Assembly: GCF_003369915.1 (NCBI RefSeq)
Contig: NC_046676.1
Coordinates: forward strand, 16,102,001 to 16,166,000
Reading direction: 5' to 3'
Length of the DNA: 64,000 bases
Source: Drosophila miranda
Taxonomy: Eukaryota > Arthropoda > Insecta > Diptera > Drosophilidae
Shown here piece by piece: positions 1-14,216 of this stretch. Position 1 is the stretch's first letter, and every line of letters starts with the position of its first letter. A program made the position numbers and the translations under genes. The notes beneath the pieces are model-generated. The model was not told the DNA's origin and searched no databases. It worked only from the letters and a program-made list of their open reading frames with translations.

Positions 1-313
1 AAGAGAATCGTTCCATTGTACCCCGTTTTCTGTATACCTATGTGGAGTTCTTTACCCATCACTGTGGGATGCTTGGAGGTTTCTTTGAGTAGGGTTGGGC
101 TAGGTTGGGACTGTCCCTAAGGTCATGTACCGATTGGAGTGCCGATAAGATATCCATGTATGATCTTTTGTCCTCCTGGAACATTTTTGAACCCCATTTC
201 AATCTTTCAACTCTTTTTGTTTCCTGCTTTAGTGCAACTTTAACAACTTTATTCATTGGACACCAGAGATGAGAAATCATAGCTTTGATCCTATTTCGAT
301 GGCTGGAACAAGC

Positions 314-790
314 TTAGTGATGTCCTGGCATGACCTTGTGCTCCTTGAGGCACATGGTGATCTTGAAGGCCGTGTCACAGTCGTTGGTGCCCTTCATGTC
401 CTTGCAGGCATTCACCCCCGAGGAAATCTCATCCATCTTGTCCTTGATCTGTGGCACATTCTTCAGGGTGTCCAGCAGGGCCTGGGCATTGAACTGTCCG
501 TTGACGAGATGGCCCTGCTTCTCCATCAGGCACTTGGTGTAGCACTTCAGGTTCTCCTTGGCAGTGCCCTGCATGCCGCTGGCCATGAAATCCTTCAGGT
601 CCGCCTCGGTCACCTGGGTCGTCTGCATACACTCTTGCATGAGCTGGCGGAAGTCCGGATCGCACTACGTCGGATCGAGAGTGAATATATAGGGTTTTTA
701 AGTGATCAGGACACGAACAGGTCTTCGTCGTCATACCTGAACCACAGCCAAAAACATGGCCAGAGCAGCACAGAATAGAGTTGACTTCAT
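314..790 (-). CDS. Obp56h: Odorant-binding protein, Obp56h type (two exons)
   Basis: This is a secreted PBP/GOBP-family protein that would carry small hydrophobic ligands in sensillum lymph or another secretion. Exon 1 (790 down to 737) encodes an 18-residue signal peptide beginning [19 protein letters not shown] 72-bp intron (736-665, GTATGA...GTAG) follows in phase 0. Exon 2 (664-314) encodes the mature protein, beginning [13 protein letters not shown]. The total of 134 residues is normal for the family. The six OBP cysteines are present with spacing C-x28-C-x3-C-x41-C-x8-C-x8-C, plus one extra Cys at the mature N-terminus. The start is fixed by the signal peptide and by a TATA box about 70 bp upstream. 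A reverse AATAAA lies at 248-253. The Obp56h name rests on remembered similarity, including the C-terminal HH and the 134-residue length. Obp56 membership is sure, the exact letter less so. Confidence 0.85.
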
Positions 791-859
791 TTTTATTTGG
801 TTTGTTTTTAGATTTAGTTGAGAACCGAAACTGTTTGAGGTCTGCTGGCCGGCTGGGGG

Positions 860-867
860 CTTTTATA
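860..867 (-). promoter_or_regulatory. TATA box of the Obp56h-type gene
   Basis: TATAAAAG on the minus strand, followed about 30 nt downstream by an initiator-like ACAGTTT. This puts the transcription start near 831-837 and gives a 5'UTR of about 45 nt before the ATG at 790. Confidence 0.75.
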
Positions 868-3800
868 CCGGCTCCCAGGGCGCCCAGAGAGCACAATTAA
901 AGCAATTAAACTTTTTTGCTAGATAGCGGCCAGAATTTGATTACGCACAATGCATACAATTATTGCACAATAGAATCTCCCTTTTTTGATTGTAATTATA
1001 CTCGATTATCAGTCCGCATTTGCCCTCTGGGACTGGTCGCACAAATCCATAATGTTAGTCTCAATTAGTCTCCAGCAAAAACAAATCAATTATACATTTA
1101 TTGTATTCATTCAGTTTGACAATTTTCGACCTTTGTTCGGGCCATTCGCACATCCACAATTGATTCGCTGCCAATTCGAGATCCCCAATTTACGCATTCG
1201 CATAATCAGGGAAATATTTCCCAGTGTCGGTCCGTTGTGAATAATTTGCGAAATTATCAAAGCTCTCGCAACTAATTTTGGTCAGAGCGTAGCACACTGA
1301 TTCTGTCATTTGTAGAGTACAATATTTCGAGTACTTAATACTAGACAAAGTTTAGATAAAATATAGATATGGTACATATGGCTCGACAATTTCCCCTACG
1401 TCTTTATCCTCGCTGTAAACTGGAAAATAAATGGATAATTAGTTCCACTACACAACGAAATCGATGGAATCGCGGGTGGCTCAGTTGTGGGCTGTCACTG
1501 TTACCAATTTGCGTGCAGATTTTCATACGATAGGACCAAATGATCGTGCACGAACCACTCACAAAACATTCATGCCAGTGTGCCAGAATTAATGTACAAC
1601 ATTTTATATTCTCATGAAGAGAATGGAGCCAAAGTTGGGCTTAGAATTTCGACTGTTAAACCCTAGTATGTTTGAAGATCTTGCTACAATAATCGTACAA
1701 CACCTTTGTTTTATTTAGGTATATAAATGCTAACGTGATTTATTCTCCATATTCATTTTGCAGACATTTGCAATCCACACAACAGATTGCACAAGTCCGT
1801 TGTGGACAATCTATAATAATTAAACATCCGACAGCCCCCGTTCGGGCTATGATACAATAGACACACAATGGTGGTACATGTGTCTCGAGATATCTGTGGG
1901 GGTGGAGAACAAATATATAAAATACTCGTAGCTTGCATAATTCCTGGGTAAATTCAAATCAATAGACAAACAATAAGCTCCGGTTCGCAGGCCAACTGCC
2001 ATTTACAGGTCTGAGGAAGCCATGTTGACAGGAGAAATAATTTATGCCTTTGTTATAAAATGCTCACCTGGCTCAGCCCCAGTCCCAGCCACGCCCACGC
2101 AGCCTATGCCTCTGCCTCTGGCTGGCTTCCTGGTAAGTTGTCTTTTTTTGCCGGGCCAGAGGAGAAAAGGAGGGGACTGTCTCGATGCGAGAAAGAGTTC
2201 CATCAAAGTGGGACCAGGTCGATGCGAAGTGGTTGACAAAAGGCCGAAACCGAAACCCGGCTGGGTGGCTGCTACTACTTGTCATTAGTCAGGGCGGAGG
2301 ATAAGCAAAGGACATGGCCATAAAAAGGCCAATGCGAGGCGCCAGAGAGAGAGAGGGAGATAGACAAGAGGGAAATCTACAGACGGCACAAGGTGTGTCC
2401 TGTGAATGAATTGCTGAGTAACCAATAATGAAGTAAAACTGTTCGAGTCGAGTCCTAGTTGTGTCCTTGTGGGGGCGGTGGCGGTGAGAGAGGCGAGACA
2501 GAAAGACAGCCGGGCACAATTCACTGTCAGTTGCATTGTTTTGACCTGATTTACATGCCCCAGCCACCGATGAGATCCAGCTAGAGCTCTAGCTCCGTCT
2601 CCAGTTGGATTTCTATTAGAAATGGCAGTAGTCCCCTCTGTGGACTTTTATAGATTACAATGGTCACCGCACAAAAGCGATAGATGCACGAACTGGCACA
2701 CACACACACACTACCACTTCCACTCCTACTCGTACCCCGGCTCCTGCTGCCGCTCCCGGCTGGCGACGGCGCCAGACGACTACTACGATGACAGGACGAA
2801 ACAAAGGCCAACGTTAATGAGCCAAAAGAATGGCGCGAGCCGTAACAAACGTGGCCAACTAAAGAGCGGGGCAAATTGTAAGAAAGCAGAACTGTGTCAC
2901 AATGTTTTGACACACAGGGAAGGAGCAGCAGGATCCAGAGCAGAGCAGGAAAAAGGGAATGGCAGAGAAATGGAAATAGAAAAGCAGCGGACAAAGGAAC
3001 AGCAGCAGCGGCAGCAGGACAACTGCCAGAGTCTGGAGCTAGTTAAGCAGCCAAAGACAAAGTTGATAAAATTAGATTTGTATGGTAAATAGTTTGTGGG
3101 ATGGCAGGCTCTTCCTGCTGCCAGGGTCGGCGAGGGGCAAAGTTTAATAAATGTATAAAATTAATTAGCCAGTTGAATGTTCATTAACAGCTGGCAGCAG
3201 GAACAACTGACAACTCTGTTCGGGAGGGAGCCTCCTGCTGGCTCTGCTAGCTCTGCTAGCTCTGCTGCTCTTAAGCTTAAAGGCCAAGCCCAGGGCCAGA
3301 GCAGCTTTAAGCCCTGCCGGCACCGGTGCCGTATGTACCTTTGATGATGATGGGGATGGCTCTGGGCCCCGTTACAGCCGGCCAGGGCAGCTGTCAAGCT
3401 GCCTCAATTAATTCTCAGCAGTCAGTCAATGAAATTTTGTTGTTTTCGACTGCTCTCCCTCTTTTCTGGCCTGGCATTTTCACACCTCCCGCCTCGCCTC
3501 GCCTCGCCCCGCTTCGATTCAGACTCGACCTCCCGCTGTGCTCTGGCCAGGAAAAGGGGGAAAAAAGAAAAGAATGAAAAGTGAAAACCCCCAAAAATGA
3601 GTTTTGACCTTTCACAATTGCAAGCCACATGAGCTCTTTGTTGGCTGCAACTTGCGTTTTACGCTTTGTGGCAATTGACCACAAAAGGCCGGCCCAGAGG
3701 GAATGGAAATGGGATGGAGGATACGAAATCTAAATTATATTTCGGACATTGTGGTAAAATAATTGGATTTTGAGGAATAATGCTGGGGATATGTTTGAGG

Positions 3801-6800
3801 AGAACAGGAAACCTAGAGAGAATGGCAGCGGAATCAATTCTGAATGTTTACTGTGTTGTCAGTGGAACCGCGCTGTTAGGATGTGGTTATCTGTGGACAG
3901 GATATTTGTGGAAATTTAAAGTTATTTTGATTGAATCGATAAAACAATGAATGAAATATTTTCTGGAATTTACTAAGCAACTGACTGGGACTCGGAGGGA
4001 TGCAGGATATTATTATTACAATGGAATCTCCTCTGAGAACTTTAAGGCCAGACACCGTTCGAAAACTTTGTGCCTGCCCGTCTGGAAATAGAATCTGTGT
4101 AATTTACACTCGTCTATATTTTGGACAGCTATAATTGGAATCCGGATTCACGGCCCTTCAATTCCGTTGCCAGTCAATGACACACTCCCACCAGATGAAG
4201 GGAAGAATTCAAAATGCGAACGCACTGAGTTATTGAAATTAAGCATCAAGTGTCACGGCCAGGCACTGGCATTGCCACTGCCACTGCCACTGGCAGGGCG
4301 GAGGCCAATTCGCTGTCTTCGAATTGCGGCGGCGACAGGGGGCACGCACAAAAGCGCAAAAGTCCTTCCACATGCAGCAACATGAGCAGGAGTGGAAGTT
4401 TGGAAAAAAAAAATAAAAGAGAAAAATGGATGCCTGACAAGTGGCAAAAGAGCAAGGAATTTGAATTTGCGTGGAAGTTTTTTGGCAAAAATAAAGTCAG
4501 CAGACGCAGTCGAAGACAATTGCCCGAGCAAATGAAATCAGGCACAAGGATGGGCGATGAGTGGAATGGGGCATGAGTGACGCAGAGTGGGGACTCTAAA
4601 TACGAGTGCGTCCCCACACACAAGTACAATTTACATGCGTACGTGTGGCAGGGACTGCGAATGGGAATGGGGCTGGGGCAGAGACTCTGTGACATGTCCT
4701 TAGGATATTTGTATGCAAACAGGCAGGGCACAATGAGCTCTGAGCTCTGAAATCGATATGCGGGCGCGCGCCTCACAAGGAAGTTGCAGCTGAAGGAGCG
4801 GCGGCTTCCAACTCCAACTCTCATCTCCTTATCCATCTGCTTCTCCGAGAGCCGCATCTCATCGACTGGCAGTTGACAGCCATGTGCAGCGGCGCAATGA
4901 AATGAAAAATGGTTCGAAGGAGACTCAGACGGCGACGTTGCCTGCAGCTACAAACTCCCATGCGGAGTGTAAGGACCCGCGGCGACAGCGATGGCCCGCT
5001 GACAGGGCCTTTTACGAGTACGTGTACATGTATGTGTCGGGGGGTACTGATATGTGATATTAGTTTGATCTATTGTGATTTCGTTCAGGGCTGCAAAACG
5101 GTCTTAAGAGAATGGGACATTGAATTTCCATAAGCCCTTATATCTTCTTACTCGTAGAGTAATACTTTACAAGAGTACCATCGGAATATTCCCAGTTATA
5201 TTTAGTTCTTCTAAAATAGTATTATAATTCCTAACCTCATATTCATAGCGATATATCCCTTCTAGAATACCAAGGGAATACTGCCCCAAAAAGGGTTGAT
5301 AATACAACAAGAAGTATTATCTTCGACAGATAATATTTCTACACAATGCAACTGTCAGAGATTTTATAGATAAATCATAGATGAGTGGACTAGCCAAAAG
5401 GAGAGTATCATAACAGCTGTTTCATCTGAACCAGCTAATAATGGATTTTCAAAGTGAGTTTCCGACGCGCCTTCCATCAATTGCAATAAGAAACATGATT
5501 TTGCAATTTTCCACTGCAACACTTGGGAATTCTCAGGGCAGGAGAGCCAGAAGCACTCGCTGAAAGTTCTGGAGAAGTGGTTGGCCCATCCCTGGTCTGG
5601 TTCTGGTTCTGGTCCCGCTGGTACAGTCTCCATCGGGCTGATTATATCTGGCACTGTTGCTTGATTTGTTTTGCACACATTACCGATTGATTGTCTACGC
5701 CACGTACTGCTCTGCAGCACAGCCTCCGCCTTCGCCGCCGCCGCCTCCCGCATACGAGTATGACTTGCAACGGCAGGCAGCTCCAGACGCAAATACCCGT
5801 CCCCATTCACCATCTCGATTCCCGCTTCCCTTGTTATGCTGGTGCGTCATTCGCTGCTTTTCGATTGTGCAACTTTGATAAGCAATTTTTGAGCGTCGTC
5901 TTTGTCCTCCTCCCCAGAAATTGTTTCTGTGCCAGAGACAGGGAAAGAGGCATCCCGGCATCCCGGTCTTGTGCGTGTGCGTGTGTCACCAACACGCAGA
6001 TGTGATACTGATGCCAATGCCGATGCCGATGCCCATGCCAGGACATCCCCTTCGATAGCCATCAAATTAAGGCCAGCCCAAATCAAGGCAGATATGTACT
6101 AGTGCTGGCTCTGGCCTCGGGGCATCTCGAAAGGAATCTTCATCTGCACACTCATCTCGATCTATTCTCTGTTTTAGAAGCCTAATTGCCTGGATGTTGG
6201 ACCGTTTGCCTCGGCCGAACAGGTGCAAATGGTTATGAAGCACAGCCTGCATTAAACTCGAAGGGGAAATGCAAATGAAAACCTTTAAAACATGCCCAGC
6301 ATAACCGTACTTTCAGTCGAGTTACATGTCTGTAAGAGATGTTTTCTTTTCTTTATTGGGACCCTTCTCTTCCCCATATTTTATTGTAATTTCGGCTGTA
6401 CTCGGACAGTAGCAAATTGGTTACAAACACAGCTGTCGACCCTTACGTGGCTATAAAGTAGAAGACAAAAGGGTTTTTCAAGCCAGACAAAAAAAAAAAA
6501 AAAACAAAAAAAACACATTAGAAACGTGTGCCGGAGCAGGGCCATAGGAGAGGTATACTCGTATGGCCGGTCAATAATGCGGTAGCTAAACGGTTTCGAC
6601 ATACCCCAAACTCGAAGGAATTTCATGGCCCACATACCTTGGCATATGTGTGGTCAAATTAAAAGGGTTCGAAGGATATCCCTACGCTGTTATCTGCATC
6701 TGAAAAGAGTTTTCAAAAATACAAAATAATATTTACCAATTGAAGTTCCACAACTATGTGAGTGCTTGGGCTGTCAATCGTTGCAGCCTCTACATATTCA

Positions 6801-9800
6801 AATATATCAAAAACATTCCTTTGATTCCATTTTCTCCGGGCTGACCGTTGGGAGGCATTTCTGGGATGCCATTCTCTGCCTTCTCAGCTGATCAAGCACC
6901 TGAATTATTTCTTTGGAGTAACTGTGTTACCCATATTGTGTCTGCACCCAGCAATCCTCCGTTCCGTATCGATCCGAGGCACTCTCCTTTGCAAAACAAA
7001 ACCAAATATAAATATTCACCATCAGATGCTGACAATCGTTGTTAAAATACAACGAACAACTCTATTGAGACCCCGTTTCTGTTTCTGTTTCTGTTGGATC
7101 CATATAAACATCTGTTTGTCTGTCATCGTCAGACCGACCCCGAAACATATCGAGCCACAGAAAGAAGTGCATACCAACATTAGTATGTACATACATATGT
7201 ACTCGGATACATTTGTATATTCATCCACCGTTTCTCGGGCATGGGTTCCCTCCATGGATCATCTTTAGCTCCCCAGTTCTCTGAAGCTGATTGCGAATTG
7301 CAAATCGATGTGGACGGAATAAAGGTAAACGTAAAACGTAAAAACCGCACGGTAGGAAATTTGAATAAAATGCAATAAGACAAACACATGCATGATAATT
7401 TCAACCGGGCCCAAGCTAAACACAACAATGCATCATTCCCTTAGTTTTCGGCTGGGGGGCTGTCGGCACTTTGGGTTACGATTACGTTACCCTTCCTGAA
7501 TGTAGATACATGTGCATATATACGAAATTTATACAGTTGTGTGTTTATAGTAGGAGCACATACATATATGCAAAATATCCAACGCAGCTCGTGCGTGTAA
7601 GCTCGTGATGATGATACACTAAAAACTACGCTGCTAAACAACCAAACCACAAAATACATCAAAATGATGCGGTTGCAAACTGATGCAGAAACAAGTTCTG
7701 AAGTCCCCGACCAGAGCGGACAGAGCCAGAGTCAGAACCAGAGCCATAGCCAGAGCCAGAGCCAGAGCACGGTACAATGAACCACTGTCGAAGTGGTTGA
7801 CTGTTCAAGTGGTTGCCGAGTTTTGTTGGATGCAAAAAGTTAGACAAATGTATTTGAGATTAGTGCAGGAGTGCAACGGAATGGGAATACCCTGGAGGAG
7901 TTTTCAGATTTGTTGGGGCGCATAAAACAGTGGTGAATTGTATCTAGATAGCTTTAAATTTAAATTGCTAAACCTTGAATTTCAAGAGCTAGAAGCTTGG
8001 ACTAGATCAACCGGCTACTGCTAGTTTGTTTCAATGACTTATACCCCTGGTAAAACACTCTCAGAACCTCATTCAGGAGAAAAACCCCAAGTCGAGTCAC
8101 TCTGGGAGGAACATGCTGCTCTTGGGGGCTGGCAGGGAAATGGCAAATGCAACTGTCTGACCTTTCGGGCAGTAAATTATGCATAGATGGATAATTTATA
8201 ACTTATGCGTGGCAGTGCCAACCCCCGAAACATTTTGCATGGTACGCTGACGGGGGAATCAGGCGGAGACATAGACAGATGCACAGACAATGATTAGGGC
8301 CACACACAAACCTATTATTAACATGGCAGGCCCTGTCCACTCGGGTGGACAATTGCAATTGCTTGCCAGTAATTCTCAATTTAATTATAGTAATACACAG
8401 ACACTCACACACTCGCACTCACGGACCGGACTCTAGAGGAGGGGCTGGCTCGTCTAAGTGCAGATTTGAGCGCATTTGCACTTGGGCCAAGTTTTATGGC
8501 TCGGCTTTGAGACCCCTGCCTGAGATCTGAGGGACTGCCAGCCTGTGCGTAAATCAAATGCAAATGTCGAGTGCCCGTAGTGCAATGACAGCAGTGTCCT
8601 GACCCTGTCCAAGAGCTGTCCTTATGTTTGTCCGCTTGTCCGCTTGTCTGCGGCTAGCTTCTCGCCATATTCATTATGCGGAAAGGCAGGAGAACCCACT
8701 TTTGGGTCTCCCTCCGAATCTGAATCCTCTGCCCGCCCTCCAGGTCCGGTCCTGCTGGATGGGATCTATGTATCTGACTTTGGCATTAGTTTTAGCCCGG
8801 GCAACTTTTAGTTCTCATTTTCGCACGTAGCCCGATGCCGATGTCCGATGGCCGCACATATCGGATTCAGCAATCAAGGTGTGGGCCAGCCTGAAGGGGA
8901 GAAAATTATGCTCACGTAGGGAGTACGTGCTGTTGATTTGATGGTCAGTTAATTATTATTTTTTGTGTTTATAGAGTTGCGGCTATGTTGTTTGGGGCAG
9001 GCCAGAAACAGAAACATAAGCAAAATGCTCTGGCTAATGTCTGATCTTGTGGCTAGGCATGTAGAGATTGCGCCCGTGCATGCTGGGTTATGAAGTGTCT
9101 CAGTCTCATAAAGGTGACTGGAAATGACTAGCTGGAAAACTTCATATCTTGATAGGTGTGAGGGGTAAACAGGAGGAACAGGAATACTCGAGGAATAATA
9201 CTGGAGTTCCAGGCACCCTTAAACACCTTGGAGATATTCCATTTTAATCATACCAAAAGGAGTATAGAGAATTAAGTATAAAATATACCATTAGTGTGTA
9301 CACTTTATGATCCCCTAGCCCCCACATTATGGTGCACTGCAGTCATGCTTATGCTCATGATTAGGAAAGTTGTGTACCAAGGTTGATGTTAATTTTCGCT
9401 GCCAAGGTCCTAATCCCTTCGTGGCCTGCGTCAATACTATTCCGATTGAGCAGCAGATGGATGCCGCCAAATTTGTTTGATGAGGCAGGAGCGTATCAAG
9501 GCTTTTGGGTCCTACTTTTGGGCCCGTCTGAATATACATATGTATGTGTAGGCTTAATTATATTTTGCTTTTCGCTTTTCCTACACTATTTGAAGTACTT
9601 TTGAGACCCAATACTCACTTTGACTTAAGGTCCGCCCCTGTGCCCGCATCGTGCTGTAATCAGCCGAGGCGGGTGAGGGATATGATGTTGGCCAAATCGC
9701 CGGCGCAATTCCGACGGCCAATGCCAATATTAATCAATTCTATATGGAGCGCAGCTCGGGCGGATCTAGTGGGACCAAAACCATCCCAAACTGGTTATCC

Positions 9801-10054
9801 TCTGCAACAGCAGCAGCGGCAGCAGCAGCAAGTCGAAACTCATTTCGTGTTGCGACTTTTGATTATGATGATTATTACGCGTAATCGCCGCTACATGTGC
9901 TACATGCAGCGCCAATGCCCCCTCCACTATCCGATCCCCGCCTCTGGAGCTTATTGATGAGGTACGAAGCTGGCATAGCCCCCTGGCCGAACCGAAAGAG
10001 CCTGGGACACCTGTGTGTATATTATTATTACACATCGGACATGGCCAAGAGAAC

Positions 10055-10160
10055 AGGGCATGAGCAAGGGCAAGGGCACAGGCACGGGCACGGGCATCGG
10101 CATCGGTATGGGCACAGGCACGGGCAATGGGAATTGGAATTCGAATGGACAGGGGCATGG
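10055..10160. repeat. Cryptic GGGCAY hexamer array
   Basis: A run of degenerate six-base units of the GGGCAC / GGGCAT / GGGCAA type. Similar arrays with other hexamers occur throughout the window (7725-7775, 24945-25015, 30170-30375, 62540-62590, 63905-63935). Each open frame over them is a repeat artefact, not a gene. Confidence 0.85.
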
Positions 10161-10673
10161 GCACTGGGCAATGGGCAGACGAATTTAAGCGAGCTACTCG
10201 TACACACGATGACGCTGTAAGTGAACACTAATGTGGGTCCAGGGTATGCAGCAGTCGCGGTCAGTTAAGTAGGACCATCACGAGTACGGGTTCTGGAAGA
10301 AAAATCTAAAGAATCAAATATTCGTAATAGAAATCTCTCCTAAATTTTTGATCTGCTCATGAGCAGATATCGTATATAGTAGTGGAACTCCTCTTGGTTC
10401 CATTCGAATGATCGCAGCTGTAGATTGTGAATCTTACATACAAGCTTGCCAGCAGACTCGCTGACCGTCTGACGTAACAACAAGTTAACAAGATAATGAC
10501 AGTAGCGGCGGCTCACCGGACGAACCAGGCCAGCCCATTCAGCCCAGTCCCAGTCCCAGTCGGTCCAGTCAACATAGTCATCGTGGTCGTGGTCTTGGTC
10601 GGTCCCCCTCTTTCTGGACGAGGTTCGCGTCCCGCTCTGTTATTTAGTCGGAGGTAGGTGTGGATCGGATCCA

Positions 10674-10675
<2 letters not shown>

Positions 10676-10704
<29 letters not shown>
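10676..10704. repeat. TG dinucleotide microsatellite
   Basis: Uninterrupted TG/GT tract of 29 nt, read directly from the sequence. Confidence 0.97.
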
Positions 10705-10706
<2 letters not shown>

Positions 10707-13700
10707 GAGTGAGTGACGTGCCGTGCGCATAAGTGACTGATGGCCGGCGACGTCCAGGGCCCGGCCCCCTTTCTTTATGCTGGAGCTGGCTGCCATTTCC
10801 TCTCCCTCCTCTCCATCCGCCTCATCCGCGGCTGCTGTCGGCCAAAGACCATAATCAAGTATGCTAAAAAGACGCGCTAACCAAAAGGAAATTGAAATGA
10901 AATATAAAGAGTATATGTGTGCTTGTGCTCGTGTGGGTCTGCGTGGGTCTGCGTGGGTCTGTGTGGTGTGGCGAGAGAGAGTGTGAATATGTATACGTTC
11001 CTTGGGTGACCATACGTATGCGTGTCTGTATGGGTAAGCGCTATAGTTTGCTCTTCTGTGGTATTTCGCACCTGGAGCGGCGGCTGCTCACCTTGTTAAG
11101 CAGAGCGTCGTTAACACTTGAGGTATTCTCTTCTGGTTTTTCTGCTGGTGTGTTGGTGCTGCTGCTGCTCCTGGCCCTGTTCTTGCTCCCTCGCTCCTGC
11201 CGTTCCCCCTGCACCTACGGGTGCACTGGCCAACAAGCTCATTAGCCTCATAATTAGCTTTCGTTATGCTGTTCGTGTATTAATTAGAAGTTATTGCTGC
11301 GTCCAGGCGCCGCGCACGAAACCCACTCAACACTCGCTCCTCCAGGGAGTGAATGTGGGATGTGGTAGATGGGCAGAGGGGGGCCTCTTCTCTGCCTCAT
11401 TGCATTTTAAACCGCTCATCAAGCCAGTTTTCCTCTCGTCAGCCTTTTTCCTGACTGTTTTACTCGCCTTTGTTCTGGGATTTTTTGCTGCTGCTGCTTC
11501 TGCTACTTCTGGCCACGGCTAATGCAGAGATAATGATGCTGTGGCTTTGATCGATTTGATAACAATTTAATTTCGAGTGCACGCTCGTGGTTTTCCCCAC
11601 ATTATTGCATTTTCCACTAGAGTCTTGTGATGTGGTGTGCAGGGCACGTAGGCAGATTAGCCTGGTGAATAGGAGGGGCGGGGGAAGGGGAATGGGGAAT
11701 GGGGCGACGAAGAGTGATTGCGTTCCCAAGTGCAATACATATTGGGTTAGACTAATGGTTCATGGTGACACCGCGCATAAGGAAGGGCCCCATAAACAGA
11801 GAAAATTCAGAATAAAGCTGTCCTGCTCCCAGAAGAGAATTAGAGAGTGAGCGGGAGGGGTGTGTGCCCCAGCGCTGCACGTGAGTGTGGATTAAATGAG
11901 GTATTCGCTCTGCCAAATATGGAGTTCTACGTACTATGCTTTGCTCCATTATATACACGCATCGTGGCTTTGATTTATCTTTATTTACGGTAATTGGAAT
12001 AATAATGAATAGCTTATAAATCACATATTTGATTGCAATAATTTTAGTTTCTTTATGGCATGCTTCGTTCTTTAAAATAATGATCTAAAAGCTATGAATA
12101 TCAACATGGCGTATATATAGAGCTATTTGTAATGTTCATTTTGTATATTTGTTGGCTGATTTAAATAATATTTCTGCATCTATGGAGTTTCCTGGAACTT
12201 TTAATGCATAATAATTAATTTCGAAAGTTGGAACTTTCCTCTTATTCGAATCTCGGATAATAAACACAACAAATCTACAATCCGCGAGAGCTGGGGCAAA
12301 CAAACAATGGGCCGGAGGCACAGCCGACAAAAAATGCTGAGTAAACCTTATTAAAAAGGGATAACGGCGTACGAGCAACGCTAATGACAACGCTCATGGG
12401 TGTGGATGAATGGATGGGTGCGAGAATGGATGGGTGTGGACGGATTGCAAACACACACACACGTCACTCAGCCACGACATCCTTCCGGGAGCGACAAAGG
12501 GTCGGTACGGCAGGGATCGGGCCTGGGCCTGAGCCTGGTCCTCGTCCTTGTCCCGGGCTTAACGCTGTTAATGACCAAGGGCAACAGCGGCATCGCCCTC
12601 AACATCGGCCCAGACATTCCGCATCCTCCAGGCTATATATTATTACGTGTGCTCACGAGCAATTGAGGATGCAATGTCATACGTCAGCAGAAGGTGAGTC
12701 AAATCAGCGGCCAGGCCGTGGCAGGGTTAAACAGGAATACACAAGTCAACAAAGTTTGGATCTGATTGAAAATCATTGTGCAATGTCATATACTCGTAGT
12801 AGAGCTTAACATCCATGACACAGAACAGAGGCGGACCGTGTTGGAGAGTATTTCTGAACAAAAAAACTGCTGCATAATGTTTATTTGCCCGAGCAAAAGA
12901 AATTTATGTGTTCAGAGCCCGTTTAGGACGTGTGGTTGGGGGTACTAAAAAACTTTTGCTTAAGAAATCTGCGGCAAAAGGGTTGGAAGGACATTGGTCC
13001 CGGTTTCGACTCGGGCAGCTGGCAGCACCCTGCTGTGGATAAATCTGCGTAGCAAATGCAACTTAATTAAATTTCCAAATACTTTCTCCGCTCAGGAGCT
13101 GTGATGCAAAATGCTGCTTGCTGTTAATTACGAAATTGTAAAACTCAAAGTTCAAATTGCAATTTGTATTCATTTGTAAGCCGTCAGAGCCATTAAATTT
13201 GTAAACCGCCGCCACTGCCGCCGCCAGACCCGCTGGCAAAATTATATATTAATGCGGGCGGACGGGCGTCTGTCTGTCTATCACTGCGGACACCTTTGCG
13301 GACGCAGCCTCCTCCTTCGGGCACCCCCATCTCCATCTCCAGTCCCCCGTGCAGTCGCCCACATAATTTAAATGCATTTCCTTTTGCGCATTAATTTCCT
13401 AAGCTTTTTTGCATACGAAAATCCCGCACAAAACTGCGTTCGATGTAATCCCATGAGCTTTAAAGTCACGTGTGTGTCCTGCCCGGGGGCATGTCTGTTT
13501 GTGTGCGCTGTTGCCACAATCCAACCTTCCTTTCTGTGGCAGGGGACAGCTGCAGGAGGCGAGGCACGCACAACAAAAGCATCGCCGTCGCTGGATTTGT
13601 TTTTGTATTCGCATGTAATAAATGTATTTGTTTATCCCCCTCTAATTTTCACTGCAAGCGAAAATATACCAAAAAAAAAAAGAGAGTGCTACGTAGAGAT

Positions 13701-14143
13701 GGGGAAATTGGAGTCTGGGCGGCTTTCCCCATGGTCTGGTCTCCTCTCTTTGTCTTTTTTGTATGCTTTTTGTAAAGTTTTCGTTACATTAATTGTCCTC
13801 CAGTTCGCTTTAGGGGAGCCACGACTGAACAGAGCCCCTATTTTCATTGGACGCTCTGAAATTTTCATATAGGATGCATTGTGCATCGCGAACAATGACT
13901 TTCACTTGCCGCAGGATCAACAAACAGTCTGTTCAACAAATTGAAAGCTCATACAAACATATGTGTATGTATTTATATTTAATTTAAATCAAATCAGAAT
14001 CACCCAACAAAGTCAAAATGGTCTTCATAATTTTTGAAATGTTTAATTTAGATGTAATTTGTTGTACATTCTTAGTTAATTAAACATCAACAAAAAATAT
14101 ACTTATGAAAACGCAGGAAAAGAAGAAACAAAAAGTTTGTTTT

Positions 14144-14216
14144 CGCCCAACGTGGGGCTCGAACCCACGACCCTGAGATTAAGAGTCTCATGCTCTACCG
14201 ACTGAGCTAGCCGGGC
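14144..14216 (-). tRNA. tRNA-Lys (CTT)
   Basis: A 73-nt cloverleaf on the minus strand. The acceptor stem GCCCGGC pairs with the 3' strand through one wobble. The D arm AGCTCAGTCGG, anticodon loop CTCTTAA (anticodon CTT) and T arm GGTTCGAGCC are intact. There is no intron. A T5 run just downstream fits RNA polymerase III termination. It stands alone within a gene-poor stretch. Confidence 0.97.

Larger units (their letters stand above)
868..14143. other. Gene-poor stretch with no recognisable gene
   Basis: I find no exon chain, domain or RNA gene here. Open frames up to about 200 codons occur (for example 4246-4857 minus), but they have no family resemblance, promoter or splice context. The stretch holds a GA-repeat near 2343-2360, a 12-bp-stem hairpin at 5311-5339, cryptic hexamer arrays (7725-7775, 10055-10160), an 18-bp perfect palindrome at 10351-10368, a TG microsatellite at 10676-10704, and scattered homeodomain-like TAATTA cores. 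It may be regulatory or intronic DNA of a gene outside the window. Confidence 0.6.

Noticed and set aside
4246-4857. 203-codon open frame on the minus strand
   Set aside because: It runs over a CACTGCCACTGC repeat and polypyrimidine DNA. No family resemblance.
10055-10160. CRISPR-like regular repeats
   Set aside because: The units are degenerate 6-mers without unique spacers, in a eukaryotic genome.
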